Shown one piece after another: positions 7,041-12,668 of a DNA stretch of 13,081 nt (position 1 is its first letter; each line of letters begins with the position of its first letter). The notes under the pieces were generated by a model. The model worked only from the letters and a program-made list of their open reading frames with translations. It was not told where the DNA came from and did not search any database. A program made the position numbers and the translations under genes. The DNA comes from JAAYYM01 sp964483155 (lineage in GTDB: Bacteria > Bacillota > Clostridia > Lachnospirales > Lachnospiraceae): the NCBI GenBank assembly GCA_964483155.1, contig CAZAAC010000055.1, forward strand, positions 1 through 13,081. The letters are read 5' to 3'.

Positions 7041-7064
7041 TTCGCAATTTGATACAATTGCAAA
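7041..7064. promoter_or_regulatory. Palindromic operator-like sequence upstream of the EFR1 gene
   Basis: A perfect inverted repeat GCAATT-TGATAC-AATTGC (7044-7061), extended by TT/AA pairs at the outer edges after one mismatch. It lies about 55 bases upstream of the EFR1 ATG, where the AT-rich run 7017-7032 (TATATA on the minus strand) could supply the -10. An 18-bp palindrome overlapping a promoter suggests a dimeric repressor site; no cognate regulator is identifiable here. Confidence 0.4.
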
Positions 7065-7127
7065 CCATATTATCTTCTAATGCATGGGTCAAATTAAAAT
7101 AATAGGAAATTACAGTGGCAGGACAAA

Positions 7128-7631
7128 TTAGAATTTGTCTATACCTTTTTGTAAAAAGTATCTGTTACTTTCAGCATACAATAAGCTAAAGCCACAGGAT
7201 AGCAGTACATTTTCTGAAGCCTTGTTATCTCTGTCAATGTCAGCCGTAACTATCTGTGCATCTTGAAAAGAAAAGATTTTATTCACAAGCTCATTAATCA
7301 TTCTCTTGCCCAGACCCTTGCCGATATAAGCTTCTTCTCCTATAAGATAATCAATTCCGTATGAGCCCATAAGTGGTAGTGTTCCAAAATCCTCATCAAA
7401 ACTGTCCACACATTTATAGTATTGGCATAATCCAATCGGACACCCTTGCCACACTATAATTAGGTGTGTTAGCCATTGATATTGTCCATAGCGTTCTTTT
7501 ATTTCAGTCATCCAGTCATTAATTGTAACTCCAAGATGCGGTATCTCATACCATCTTTTCACATGCTCCTTATTCAGCCATCTTTCTACCAACGGTATAT
7601 CACTGTCATCTAGCAATCTTAATTCTAACAT
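7128..7631 (-). CDS. GNAT-family N-acetyltransferase, AAC(6')-like subgroup
   Basis: 167 residues, one GNAT domain. Motif A is clear at about 91-111 (YGIDYLIGEE then IGKGLGKRM, the acetyl-CoA pyrophosphate loop), followed by motif B with DIDRDNKASENVLLSCGF (131-148). The layout (RLLDDSDIPLVERWL start, GIDYLI, IGKGLG, then D-x-N-x-x-A) resembles aminoglycoside 6'-N-acetyltransferases and the related Acetyltransf_8 proteins. That resemblance alone does not show aminoglycoside activity: many chromosomal clostridial relatives have unknown small-molecule or protein substrates. The ribosome binding site AGGAG is 7 bases before the ATG and lies inside the tail of a broken upstream ORF whose stop overlaps this start (ATGTTAG). 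It may once have been translationally coupled to that gene. Confidence 0.88.
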   Translation of the reverse strand: MLELRLLDDSDIPLVERWLNKEHVKRWYEIPHLGVTINDWMTEIKERYGQYQWLTHLIIVWQGCPIGLCQYYKCVDSFDEDFGTLPLMGSYGIDYLIGEEAYIGKGLGKRMINELVNKIFSFQDAQIVTADIDRDNKASENVLLSCGFSLLYAESNRYFLQKGIDKF

Positions 7632-7856
7632 CGTTTTGCTCCTAATGCCTTATCGGCAACAAAATTTGGAATGAAGTCTTTTCTTATGCCATTTTTATTT
7701 CTCTCCATCAAGTTAGAATCTACTGCATATACAATGTTTTCCCCTGATATTATTTTTGGCATTGTGGTCAAACAACAGTTCCATTGTTTGCATAATTTCT
7801 CTTTATCAAGCTTTGAAACCCATTTGACTTAAATAAAATTCAGCTGCTTCTTTCAT
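7625..7856 (-). pseudogene. Degraded small ORF directly upstream of the GNAT gene
   Basis: Two consecutive reading segments look like parts of one lost gene. The first (7856-7806) begins MKEAAEFYLSQMGFK and stops. The second, in a shifted frame (7828-7625), reads DKEKLCKQWNCCLTTMPKI and continues as plausible coding sequence (GENIVYAVDSNL, IRKDFIPNFVADKALG) to a TAG that overlaps the GNAT ATG. An in-frame TAG also sits just before the first ATG. I do not recognise the family. The evidence is the coding-like composition and the gene-to-gene overlap; it could instead be a small functional ORF of about 67 codons using an unusual start. The rest of 7632-7938 holds no other gene. Confidence 0.4.
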
Positions 7857-7938
7857 CTACTCTTCAATCATCTAGCTAAGTTAATTATGCTTAGTATATA
7901 TATTTCATTAAACATATCACACCCCTACAAATTCAGAT

Positions 7939-8340
7939 TTATCTCTCAAATGGCTTTTGAAAGGAACCGATTTCTATTAGATTCCCTTCTGGGTCAGCAA
8001 TGTAACAAGTTCTTTGTCCCCATGGTTCTGTTGTAGGTTCTAAAACCGAAATAGCACCTTTGCTGATTGCCTTCGCATATTCTTCATCTACCTCATCGAA
8101 GGTATCTACATTAAGTGCAATCTCAGAATGACCATTAATGCCCTTTATATATTCATATTTCTTGCCTGTCATCTTTTCAAAATCACTTCTTCCATAAAGC
8201 AAAAACAAAGTGTTATCTTTGATTAAATATACATTTTCTGTATCTTCTTTTTCTTTGATTTCAAATCCCAATACATCTCGATAAAAACGAATCATCGATG
8301 ACATATCATTTACAAATAATCCAAAACCATCTAGTCTCAT
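7939..8340 (-). CDS. VOC (glyoxalase/bleomycin-resistance fold) protein
   Basis: 133 residues, two beta-alpha-beta-beta-beta modules: FGLFVNDMSSMIRFYRDVLGFE (residues 6-27) and HSEIALNVDTFDEVDEEYAKA (71-91), ending with the hallmark YIADPEGNLIEIGSF (113-127). H71 and E123 occupy metal-ligand positions of the second module and outer strand. The N-terminal ligand usually found in the first strand of glyoxalase I is replaced (GFGLFV), so catalysis as a glyoxalase is unlikely. Members of this subgroup include extradiol-dioxygenase-like, drug-binding and uncharacterised proteins. The ribosome binding site GGAGG is 8 bases before the ATG. It is separated by only 59 bases from the upstream helix-hairpin-helix gene, so the two may be cotranscribed. 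Substrate unknown. Confidence 0.87.
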   Translation of the reverse strand: MRLDGFGLFVNDMSSMIRFYRDVLGFEIKEKEDTENVYLIKDNTLFLLYGRSDFEKMTGKKYEYIKGINGHSEIALNVDTFDEVDEEYAKAISKGAISVLEPTTEPWGQRTCYIADPEGNLIEIGSFQKPFER

Positions 8341-8399
8341 TTTTCAACCCTCCTCCAGAAAGCAGTCTTAATAATATTAGTTGCACTATTCGAATATCT

Positions 8400-8912
8400 T
8401 TAAATTTTACCATTATACATTTTATCAAATTCATACAATCTTTCATCAACCTCAGAAAGCGAAATATTAAATTTATCTCGCATATCATAAATTCTCTTTG
8501 TATAATCAATATAGATTTTTAAATTATATTGATTATAATAAATCTTTTTTCCGTATATGGCCCGATATGCTCTCACATCAATAATTGGAAATACATCTGG
8601 ATTAATGAATTTTAATATTGTGGAAGCCAACGGAAATCCAACTCCTTCAAAAGAAACCAACCTCTCTATCATTTCATGAACTTCCTTATCTTCAATCGAC
8701 ACTTTATTTTTTGATACAGTACTATATAACTGTGTGCAAAACATATCATCCATTTCAATAATTCGATTATACTTCCACAATGCAATTCTGCGTATATCAT
8801 CCATCTGAATATTAGATTTATTTTTTAAATGCTCACATATTTTATCCTTCTCTCCCAAGTTATATGAAAAGGCATCTTCAAGAATATCCTTTTTCATATT
8901 GAATACTCTCAT
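8400..8912 (-). CDS. Small helix-hairpin-helix protein resembling a DNA-glycosylase core
   Basis: 170 residues, mostly helical, no membrane segment. Residues 86-105 (LVSFEGVGFPLASTILKFINP) form a helix-hairpin-helix with the G-V-G turn, followed by FPIIDVRAYRAIYGK (108-122), in which D112 stands where the HhH-GPD glycosylase superfamily has its catalytic or structural Asp. The usual catalytic Lys of bifunctional members and the 4Fe-4S Cys cluster of MutY/Nth are absent, and the protein is shorter than a full glycosylase (usually over 200 residues). It probably binds nucleic acid, or is a non-enzymatic relative; I do not know a characterised homologue. AGGAGG is 7 bases before the ATG, a strong start. 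It could form an operon with the VOC gene downstream. Confidence 0.7.
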   Translation of the reverse strand: MRVFNMKKDILEDAFSYNLGEKDKICEHLKNKSNIQMDDIRRIALWKYNRIIEMDDMFCTQLYSTVSKNKVSIEDKEVHEMIERLVSFEGVGFPLASTILKFINPDVFPIIDVRAYRAIYGKKIYYNQYNLKIYIDYTKRIYDMRDKFNISLSEVDERLYEFDKMYNGKI

Positions 8913-9132
8913 AACTAATCCTCCTGCTTACCTTTCTGTCTCTGTCGCTTTTTCTGTTCAGCAGAACATTTCAAAGCTCTCTCTTACTGTATTGAAATCG
9001 TAAATACAAAACAATGTATGCGTTAATGATACTATATAACAGGCTGTTTGATTTGTATTTACTATAATTTTTATATCAAATTTCTAGCTCTTGTAGTTCC
9101 ACTATTTATTCGGATAATAGTACTTGCTTATC
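8913..9132. other. Non-coding stretch upstream of the helix-hairpin-helix gene
   Basis: No coding frame of note. It should contain the promoter of the 8912 gene. Two small inverted repeats are visible: TGTTC-AGCA-GAACA (about 8956-8969) and ACTATT / AATAGT (9101-9121, 9-base loop). The latter follows the ywbE fragment but has no T-run after it, so it is not a clear terminator. Confidence 0.4.
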
Positions 9133-9209
9133 CTAATTCCGTCCGTTATCAGTAACTGAAGCATCAAGAATACGCTGTACTCGCCCAACAATACCACCTA
9201 CCAGTATTA
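9133..9209 (-). pseudogene. 3' fragment of a second ywbE gene
   Basis: The last 22 or so codons of a YwbE-like gene without its 5' part. Read leftward it encodes GGIVGRVQRILDASVTDNGRN and a TAG stop. By hand alignment 9142-9209 matches 12349-12416, the end of the intact ywbE gene, at about 61 of 68 bases, with a 28-base stretch identical. Flanking sequence on both sides does not match. The differences, including synonymous ones and a changed last codon pair, suggest either an old duplication or a fragment of a related allele. It lies just downstream of the EFR1-like gene, so an insertion or recombination probably replaced the 5' part. The open frame continues upstream by chance. Confidence 0.8.
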
Positions 9210-9244
9210 GAAAAAAAGTATTTTGTAGATACCAAAATAAATGC

Positions 9245-10060
9245 TCAAAGTACTTCCTTGTCGTCACTAAATTTATTTTGATAGCTAAGAATTGGCTTCC
9301 TATACTGTCCATGACCGGTATACTTTCCTGCTGTGACCGCTTTATTGGGACAGTGATTGTAGCAAGACCAACATTGCTGACACTTTTCTTGATCAATATG
9401 AACGTTATCAAAAACTGAAATTGCTTTTACTGGACAATAACGTGCACAAAGTCCACATTGTACACATACTTCACCATCAATTTCCATTTTTATTGTTCCG
9501 AATAATATTCTGGTAAAACGAGTTGGATTGCCTGGTACAAGCCAATCGATAAACCTGAGTTTTGGTTTTTGAGATAAAACTGCTTCACCGTTGGAAATTT
9601 TATGCAATGATTCATGAAGTCTGCCTATATATTTCTGGAACTGTTGAAATTCCTTTGGGCTTGGGCTATCAACATATCCTCTTCCAGATGCAATCATCGG
9701 CGGATAGCTTTCCGGCGCATGCAGGGAAAACGACTCTACAATCTGAAATCCCTTATTTCTCAATGCGCGCGACATGGTCTGTGCGGATTTCCCGCTTATA
9801 CAGCCGAATGTATTAAATGTAAATGCATATTTGTTCTGCATTACAGGAAGTCTCTGTATGAATTCAAGTAATATTTCAGGTGGTTGCCATGAATCCGTAA
9901 AAAATGCAAATCCAATAACATCATATTCTGCAATAACAGAGGGCGTAATTCCCACAAAATCAATAAGTTCCATGTGAATATCCTGAAAACATCTTTTCAC
10001 ATACTCACACGCCAACTTTGTATTACCTGTCACCGAATAATACACAAATGCCACTTTCAT
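9245..10060 (-). CDS. EFR1-like flavodoxin/ferredoxin fusion protein
   Basis: 271 residues. The flavodoxin-like N-terminal domain begins MKVAFVYYSVTGNTK, with the phosphate loop SVTGNT at 9-14. The C-terminal part holds two 4Fe-4S motifs: C199, C202, C205, C209-Pro, and C227, C230, C233, C237-Pro, followed by about 30 polar residues. The predicted role is cytoplasmic low-potential electron transfer through FMN and two clusters; the partner is unknown. The middle section (residues 110-190, with HAPESYPPMIASGRGY) differs from the 6229 protein, so the two belong to different subgroups. GGGAGG is 6 bases before the ATG. Upstream lies a broken DUF4180 gene, downstream a ywbE fragment, so the gene sits between two degraded genes and may itself have arrived by recombination. 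Confidence 0.88.
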   Translation of the reverse strand: MKVAFVYYSVTGNTKLACEYVKRCFQDIHMELIDFVGITPSVIAEYDVIGFAFFTDSWQPPEILLEFIQRLPVMQNKYAFTFNTFGCISGKSAQTMSRALRNKGFQIVESFSLHAPESYPPMIASGRGYVDSPSPKEFQQFQKYIGRLHESLHKISNGEAVLSQKPKLRFIDWLVPGNPTRFTRILFGTIKMEIDGEVCVQCGLCARYCPVKAISVFDNVHIDQEKCQQCWSCYNHCPNKAVTAGKYTGHGQYRKPILSYQNKFSDDKEVL

Positions 10061-10138
10061 AGAGCACCTCCCTTTTCCTAATGTACCATTTGTAAACGCA
10101 TCTGCTGCATAAGTTGTTTTCGAAGAATGATAAGCGTA

Positions 10139-10320
10139 TCAACTGTTTACAAGCCTTTCTATCGCTTCTTCTTTTGTTGCTACAAAAAAATATTATTTCC
10201 CTTGTTTGACTCATACATAAAATCCTTTAGCGGTTTGCTTGTATACTTGGTGTAATCGCCGTATATTGCAACTTTTGTCTGATAGCTTAGAAATTCTTGT
10301 AAAACTTCTCCATATGTCAT
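10139..10320 (-). pseudogene. Truncated, frameshifted DUF4180 gene
   Basis: Only the C-terminal half of a DUF4180 protein remains. From 10320 it reads MTYGEVLQEFLSYQTKVAIY, then GDYTKYTSKPLKDFMYESNKG, matching the family core (GEILQKF, then GDFSKYTSKSLRDFIYESNRG as I recall it). In a run of seven T (10184-10190) the frame is lost: one more T would give NIFFVATKEEAIERLVNS and a stop at 10139, the expected family ending. The N-terminal half is missing. The ATG overlaps the stop of the upstream reductase gene (ATGA). The function of DUF4180 is unknown. Between this remnant and 10060, a short frame ending LRKQLMQQMRLQMVH looks like a helical protein tail, but I cannot identify it. Confidence 0.8.
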
Positions 10321-10904
10321 TTTGTGCAATAACTGATTACCTTTTCAGCAAAATCAACAGCAATTTTCTTTGAATCTTCCGTTTCAAATTTATCTACATC
10401 ATCGCCTGCATTTTTCTGTACAGCAGCTTTCCCAATATACATAATTTTAAAGTGCTCACAAAATCTTTTGATTCCATCTTCAAAAGGACTTATAGCATAT
10501 TCGAAGTCATAGCCACATGTAGCAATTATTCCACACATTTTTCCTTCCAGCAGACTTGGCCCACGTTGTTTTCCATAATATTTGTGAAGTCCATAAAAAC
10601 GATCAAGCATTGCTTTCATTGGAGCAGTGCAATACCAGATAAATATCGGGCTAGCTAAAATAAAGCAATCTGCCTTCAAGATTTCCTCTGATATATCGTA
10701 CATGTCGTCTTGTATTGAACAACCATATTCACCTAATTTGTCTTGGCATTGAAAGCATTCCAAACATGGTGCAATCTTTTTATCATAAAGGAAAATCGTC
10801 TTAACTTCTGCTCCTTTCATCTCTAACGCAGTTAAAAATGATTTCAGTAGGGTCGCCGTATCACCGTTTTTTCTTGGACTGCCCATGAAAACTAATATTT
10901 TCAT
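10317..10904 (-). CDS. Flavodoxin-fold NAD(P)H reductase, iron-sulfur-flavoprotein-like
   Basis: 195 residues, NADPH-dependent FMN reductase / flavodoxin family. The FMN phosphate loop is GSPRKNGDT (8-16). C47, C50, C53 and C62 form a compact CX2CX2CX8C cluster near the flavin site, close to the CX2CX2CX4-7C motif of archaeal and clostridial iron-sulfur flavoproteins, so a 4Fe-4S cluster is possible. ASPIFIWYCTAPMKAMLDRF (84-103) is the typical second flavin-contact segment. The ATG at 10904 follows AGGAG by 7 bases; an 18-residue in-frame extension to 10958 has no ribosome binding site and lies in the promoter zone. Likely a cytoplasmic flavin or quinone/nitro reductase or electron carrier. 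It is the third flavin protein of the region. Confidence 0.88.
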   Translation of the reverse strand: MKILVFMGSPRKNGDTATLLKSFLTALEMKGAEVKTIFLYDKKIAPCLECFQCQDKLGEYGCSIQDDMYDISEEILKADCFILASPIFIWYCTAPMKAMLDRFYGLHKYYGKQRGPSLLEGKMCGIIATCGYDFEYAISPFEDGIKRFCEHFKIMYIGKAAVQKNAGDDVDKFETEDSKKIAVDFAEKVISYCTK

Positions 10905-10957
10905 TATATTACTCCTGTCGATTATATAAATAATCTTCACTTCGCTTTTGTGAAACA

Positions 10958-10984
10958 ATTATGAACTACACAATTCCATGTCAA
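10958..10984 (-). promoter_or_regulatory. Possible promoter of the flavin reductase gene
   Basis: On the minus strand a perfect TTGACA (10984-10979) is followed after 15 bases by CATAAT (10963-10958), about 55 bases before the ATG at 10904. The spacing is shorter than the usual 17, so support is modest. Confidence 0.35.
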
Positions 10985-11041
10985 ATTCAATTTTTTAATT
11001 TTCCATATTATTATCACCGTGCTAAATTTGAATTTTATTAG

Positions 11042-11374
11042 TTATTCTTTTATAAATCTTTTATCCGAGTTGGGTATTCCACTTTCATCAGATACATATC
11101 TCTCTACTCGCATATGAAGGTTATACTTTTCTCGAAGTTCTATAATTTGTTCCATCATGGGTGAGGTATGGTGTATATCAATAGAATTCTGGTTTTTCCA
11201 ACTATCAATCAATAAAACAGTTTCCTTGTCCTCCATAGAGAAAAAATATTCATATTTAATATTTCCATGCTCTGCCCGAATATTGTTTACAACATTACTT
11301 TCAACCATTTCTTCAGCAAACTTTCTTGCGCTTCCATTTTCTCCAGTGTAATAAATATTGATTATGATTGCCAT
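11042..11374 (-). CDS. Putative quinol monooxygenase / ABM-domain protein
   Basis: 110 residues with the small ferredoxin-like ABM fold seen in YgiN-type quinol monooxygenases and heme-degrading monooxygenases. Recognisable pieces are an opening strand (AIIINIYYT), a helix with EEMVESNVVNNIRAEHGNIKYEYFF (22-46), a strand ETVLLIDSWKNQNSIDIHH (51-69) and the short helix after TSPMMEQ. The HH at 68-69 is in the place of the usual conserved His of the family. Such proteins are usually dimers acting on quinols or aromatic polyketides without a cofactor. The substrate is unknown here. GAGG is 9 bases before the ATG. The neighbours are a flavin reductase and a pentapeptide protein. Confidence 0.78.
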   Translation of the reverse strand: MAIIINIYYTGENGSARKFAEEMVESNVVNNIRAEHGNIKYEYFFSMEDKETVLLIDSWKNQNSIDIHHTSPMMEQIIELREKYNLHMRVERYVSDESGIPNSDKRFIKE

Positions 11375-11469
11375 TTTCGTTTTCCTCTTTAGAATCTAAT
11401 TTATTATTTGCCATAGTATTATAACATCGCTAAATTGAAATTTATATATGTTATGGATTATGCTTGTTA

Positions 11470-12297
11470 TCATTGCCATGTGTCAGGATAGGATAAATTT
11501 TTAGGAAGTTTTGTGTTGTGATTTCCTTTTGCAGAATTAATTTGCATTTGTGTTAAAAACAAGCAAGAACTTAAATCTGTATTTTTAATATTTGCATCAC
11601 GGATATCCGCACCCAAAAAATTTGTTCCCTGTAAGCTACATCCTTCTAAATTTGCCGCAATCATCAATGTCATGCTAAAGTTCTTAGCATTCAAATTCGC
11701 TTTTTTAAAGTTTCTACCAAAATAATCTTTGCTATGTGCTTCATCATCAGAATCCATCGCTATCATATCGCTTACTTGCTTTAGTACTTGATTTACTTTT
11801 AAACGGTATTTCTCGTTATCGAATTTTAAAATCTCTTCTGTAGGCTGGTTTGTTATCTGTTCGATCTCAGAAATAAGCGCTTCAATCATCGCTTGAAGCT
11901 GTTTATCTGTGATTAAAGATAAGGACTCGAGTAGATACCATTCCATCTGATGAAGTTGAAATACAATCAAGAAAACTTCAAAGATTTCATTTGCTTTCTC
12001 ATGATGTGTTTTCCAAGTCACATTGGGATAACAGCCTTGTGTTACTTTTTGTCCTGCTCCAAAGCAGTCATATGCTAAACAGCCTCTCATATTTTTATCT
12101 GCCAACTCTGAATGAATATTACAACGATAATCGTGCATTAAGTTTTTACAGGGAATTCCAGCCTCTTTATTTGCGGGGAACCCATCTGTTCTTGAACAAT
12201 ATAAAGCCACACAACACAATCCGCCACATTTTTCACAATCTATTTTCAGTTTTTTTACTAAAGCTGTATACTTGATATCTATTTCATTTTCGTTCAT
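11470..12297 (-). CDS. Pentapeptide-repeat protein with Cys-rich N-terminal domain
   Basis: 275 residues. The N-terminal part (about 18-92) is rich in Cys: C21, C24, C28, C29, C34, C50, C59, C73, C78, C89, with the signature segments CGGLCCVAL, GIPCKNL, YRCNIH and YDCFGAGQ; this probably binds Zn or an Fe-S cluster. A helical middle region follows (about 95-185), then about twelve pentapeptide repeats (196-255: NFKKA NLNAK NFSMT, NLEGC, NFLGA, DIRDA, NIKNT), which form a right-handed quadrilateral beta-helix. Pentapeptide proteins such as Qnr/MfpA mimic DNA and protect gyrase, but this array is shorter than in those, and the Cys domain belongs to an uncharacterised subgroup. The ATG at 12297 follows GAGG by 7 bases; an in-frame GTG at 12303 overlaps the site. 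The gene lies 42 bases downstream of ywbE and could be cotranscribed. Confidence 0.85.
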   Translation of the reverse strand: MNENEIDIKYTALVKKLKIDCEKCGGLCCVALYCSRTDGFPANKEAGIPCKNLMHDYRCNIHSELADKNMRGCLAYDCFGAGQKVTQGCYPNVTWKTHHEKANEIFEVFLIVFQLHQMEWYLLESLSLITDKQLQAMIEALISEIEQITNQPTEEILKFDNEKYRLKVNQVLKQVSDMIAMDSDDEAHSKDYFGRNFKKANLNAKNFSMTLMIAANLEGCSLQGTNFLGADIRDANIKNTDLSSCLFLTQMQINSAKGNHNTKLPKNLSYPDTWQ

Positions 12298-12339
12298 GAT
12301 CACACCTCTAAAATATTAAAAATAATCTCCACTACAAAT

Positions 12340-12561
12340 TCATTTTTTTCCGCTATCCGTAACTGAAGCATCAAGAATACGCTGTACTCGTCCAACAATA
12401 CCGCCTGTCAGCATTACTTTAATACCTCTGGGATGATTGCCCGAATTCGTAAGAATCCGCATCACAATACCTTCCGTCAATTTACCAGTTCTCTGATCCT
12501 GTTTCTGAACTACCATGACCTTTGTTCCTATTTTTATTTCACTTCTTATGGTTCCGTCCAT
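12340..12561 (-). CDS. ywbE: YwbE family protein
   Basis: 73 residues, family DUF2196/YwbE. All hallmarks are present: QKQDQRTGKLTEGIV (19-33), ILTNSGNHPRGIKVML (36-51) and GGIVGRVQRI (53-62), with a short divergent tail (LDASVTDSGKK). The family is small, soluble and of unknown biochemical function; a beta-barrel nucleic-acid-binding role has been suggested by its basic, strand-rich make-up, but that is inference. The start at 12561 has GGAG 5 bases upstream; the in-frame ATG at 12564 and GTG at 12576 are too close to or ahead of that site. The 3' end is duplicated as a fragment at 9133-9209. The gene follows a WYL regulator and precedes the pentapeptide gene on the same strand. Confidence 0.9.
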   Translation of the reverse strand: MDGTIRSEIKIGTKVMVVQKQDQRTGKLTEGIVMRILTNSGNHPRGIKVMLTGGIVGRVQRILDASVTDSGKK

Positions 12562-12668
12562 CATATCTCCAATCACTCTTTTTTATTCTGCCTCAACAGG
12601 TTTCTCCTAATATCAATATGTCAATTATAGCCTATGCATAACTGCAAAGTAAAATATAAGCACAAGAT

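Noticed and set aside
7128..7631. Acquired aminoglycoside resistance gene
   Set aside because: It resembles the AAC(6') branch but has ordinary AT-rich composition like its neighbours and no mobile element or resistance gene nearby; only a general acetyltransferase call is supported.
9133..9411. 92-codon open frame ending in the YwbE-like tail
   Set aside because: Only the last 22 or so codons resemble YwbE; the upstream part overlaps the Fe-S coding end of the EFR1-like gene in another frame and is open by chance.
10023..10214. 63-codon minus-strand frame
   Set aside because: It covers the tail of the DUF4180 remnant out of frame and runs into the EFR1-like start; no family and no suitable start signal.
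9133..12416. Integrative element bounded by ywbE ends
   Set aside because: The repeated ywbE tail is suggestive, but there is no integrase, excision or replication gene in the interval, so it is reported only as a possible insertion scar.
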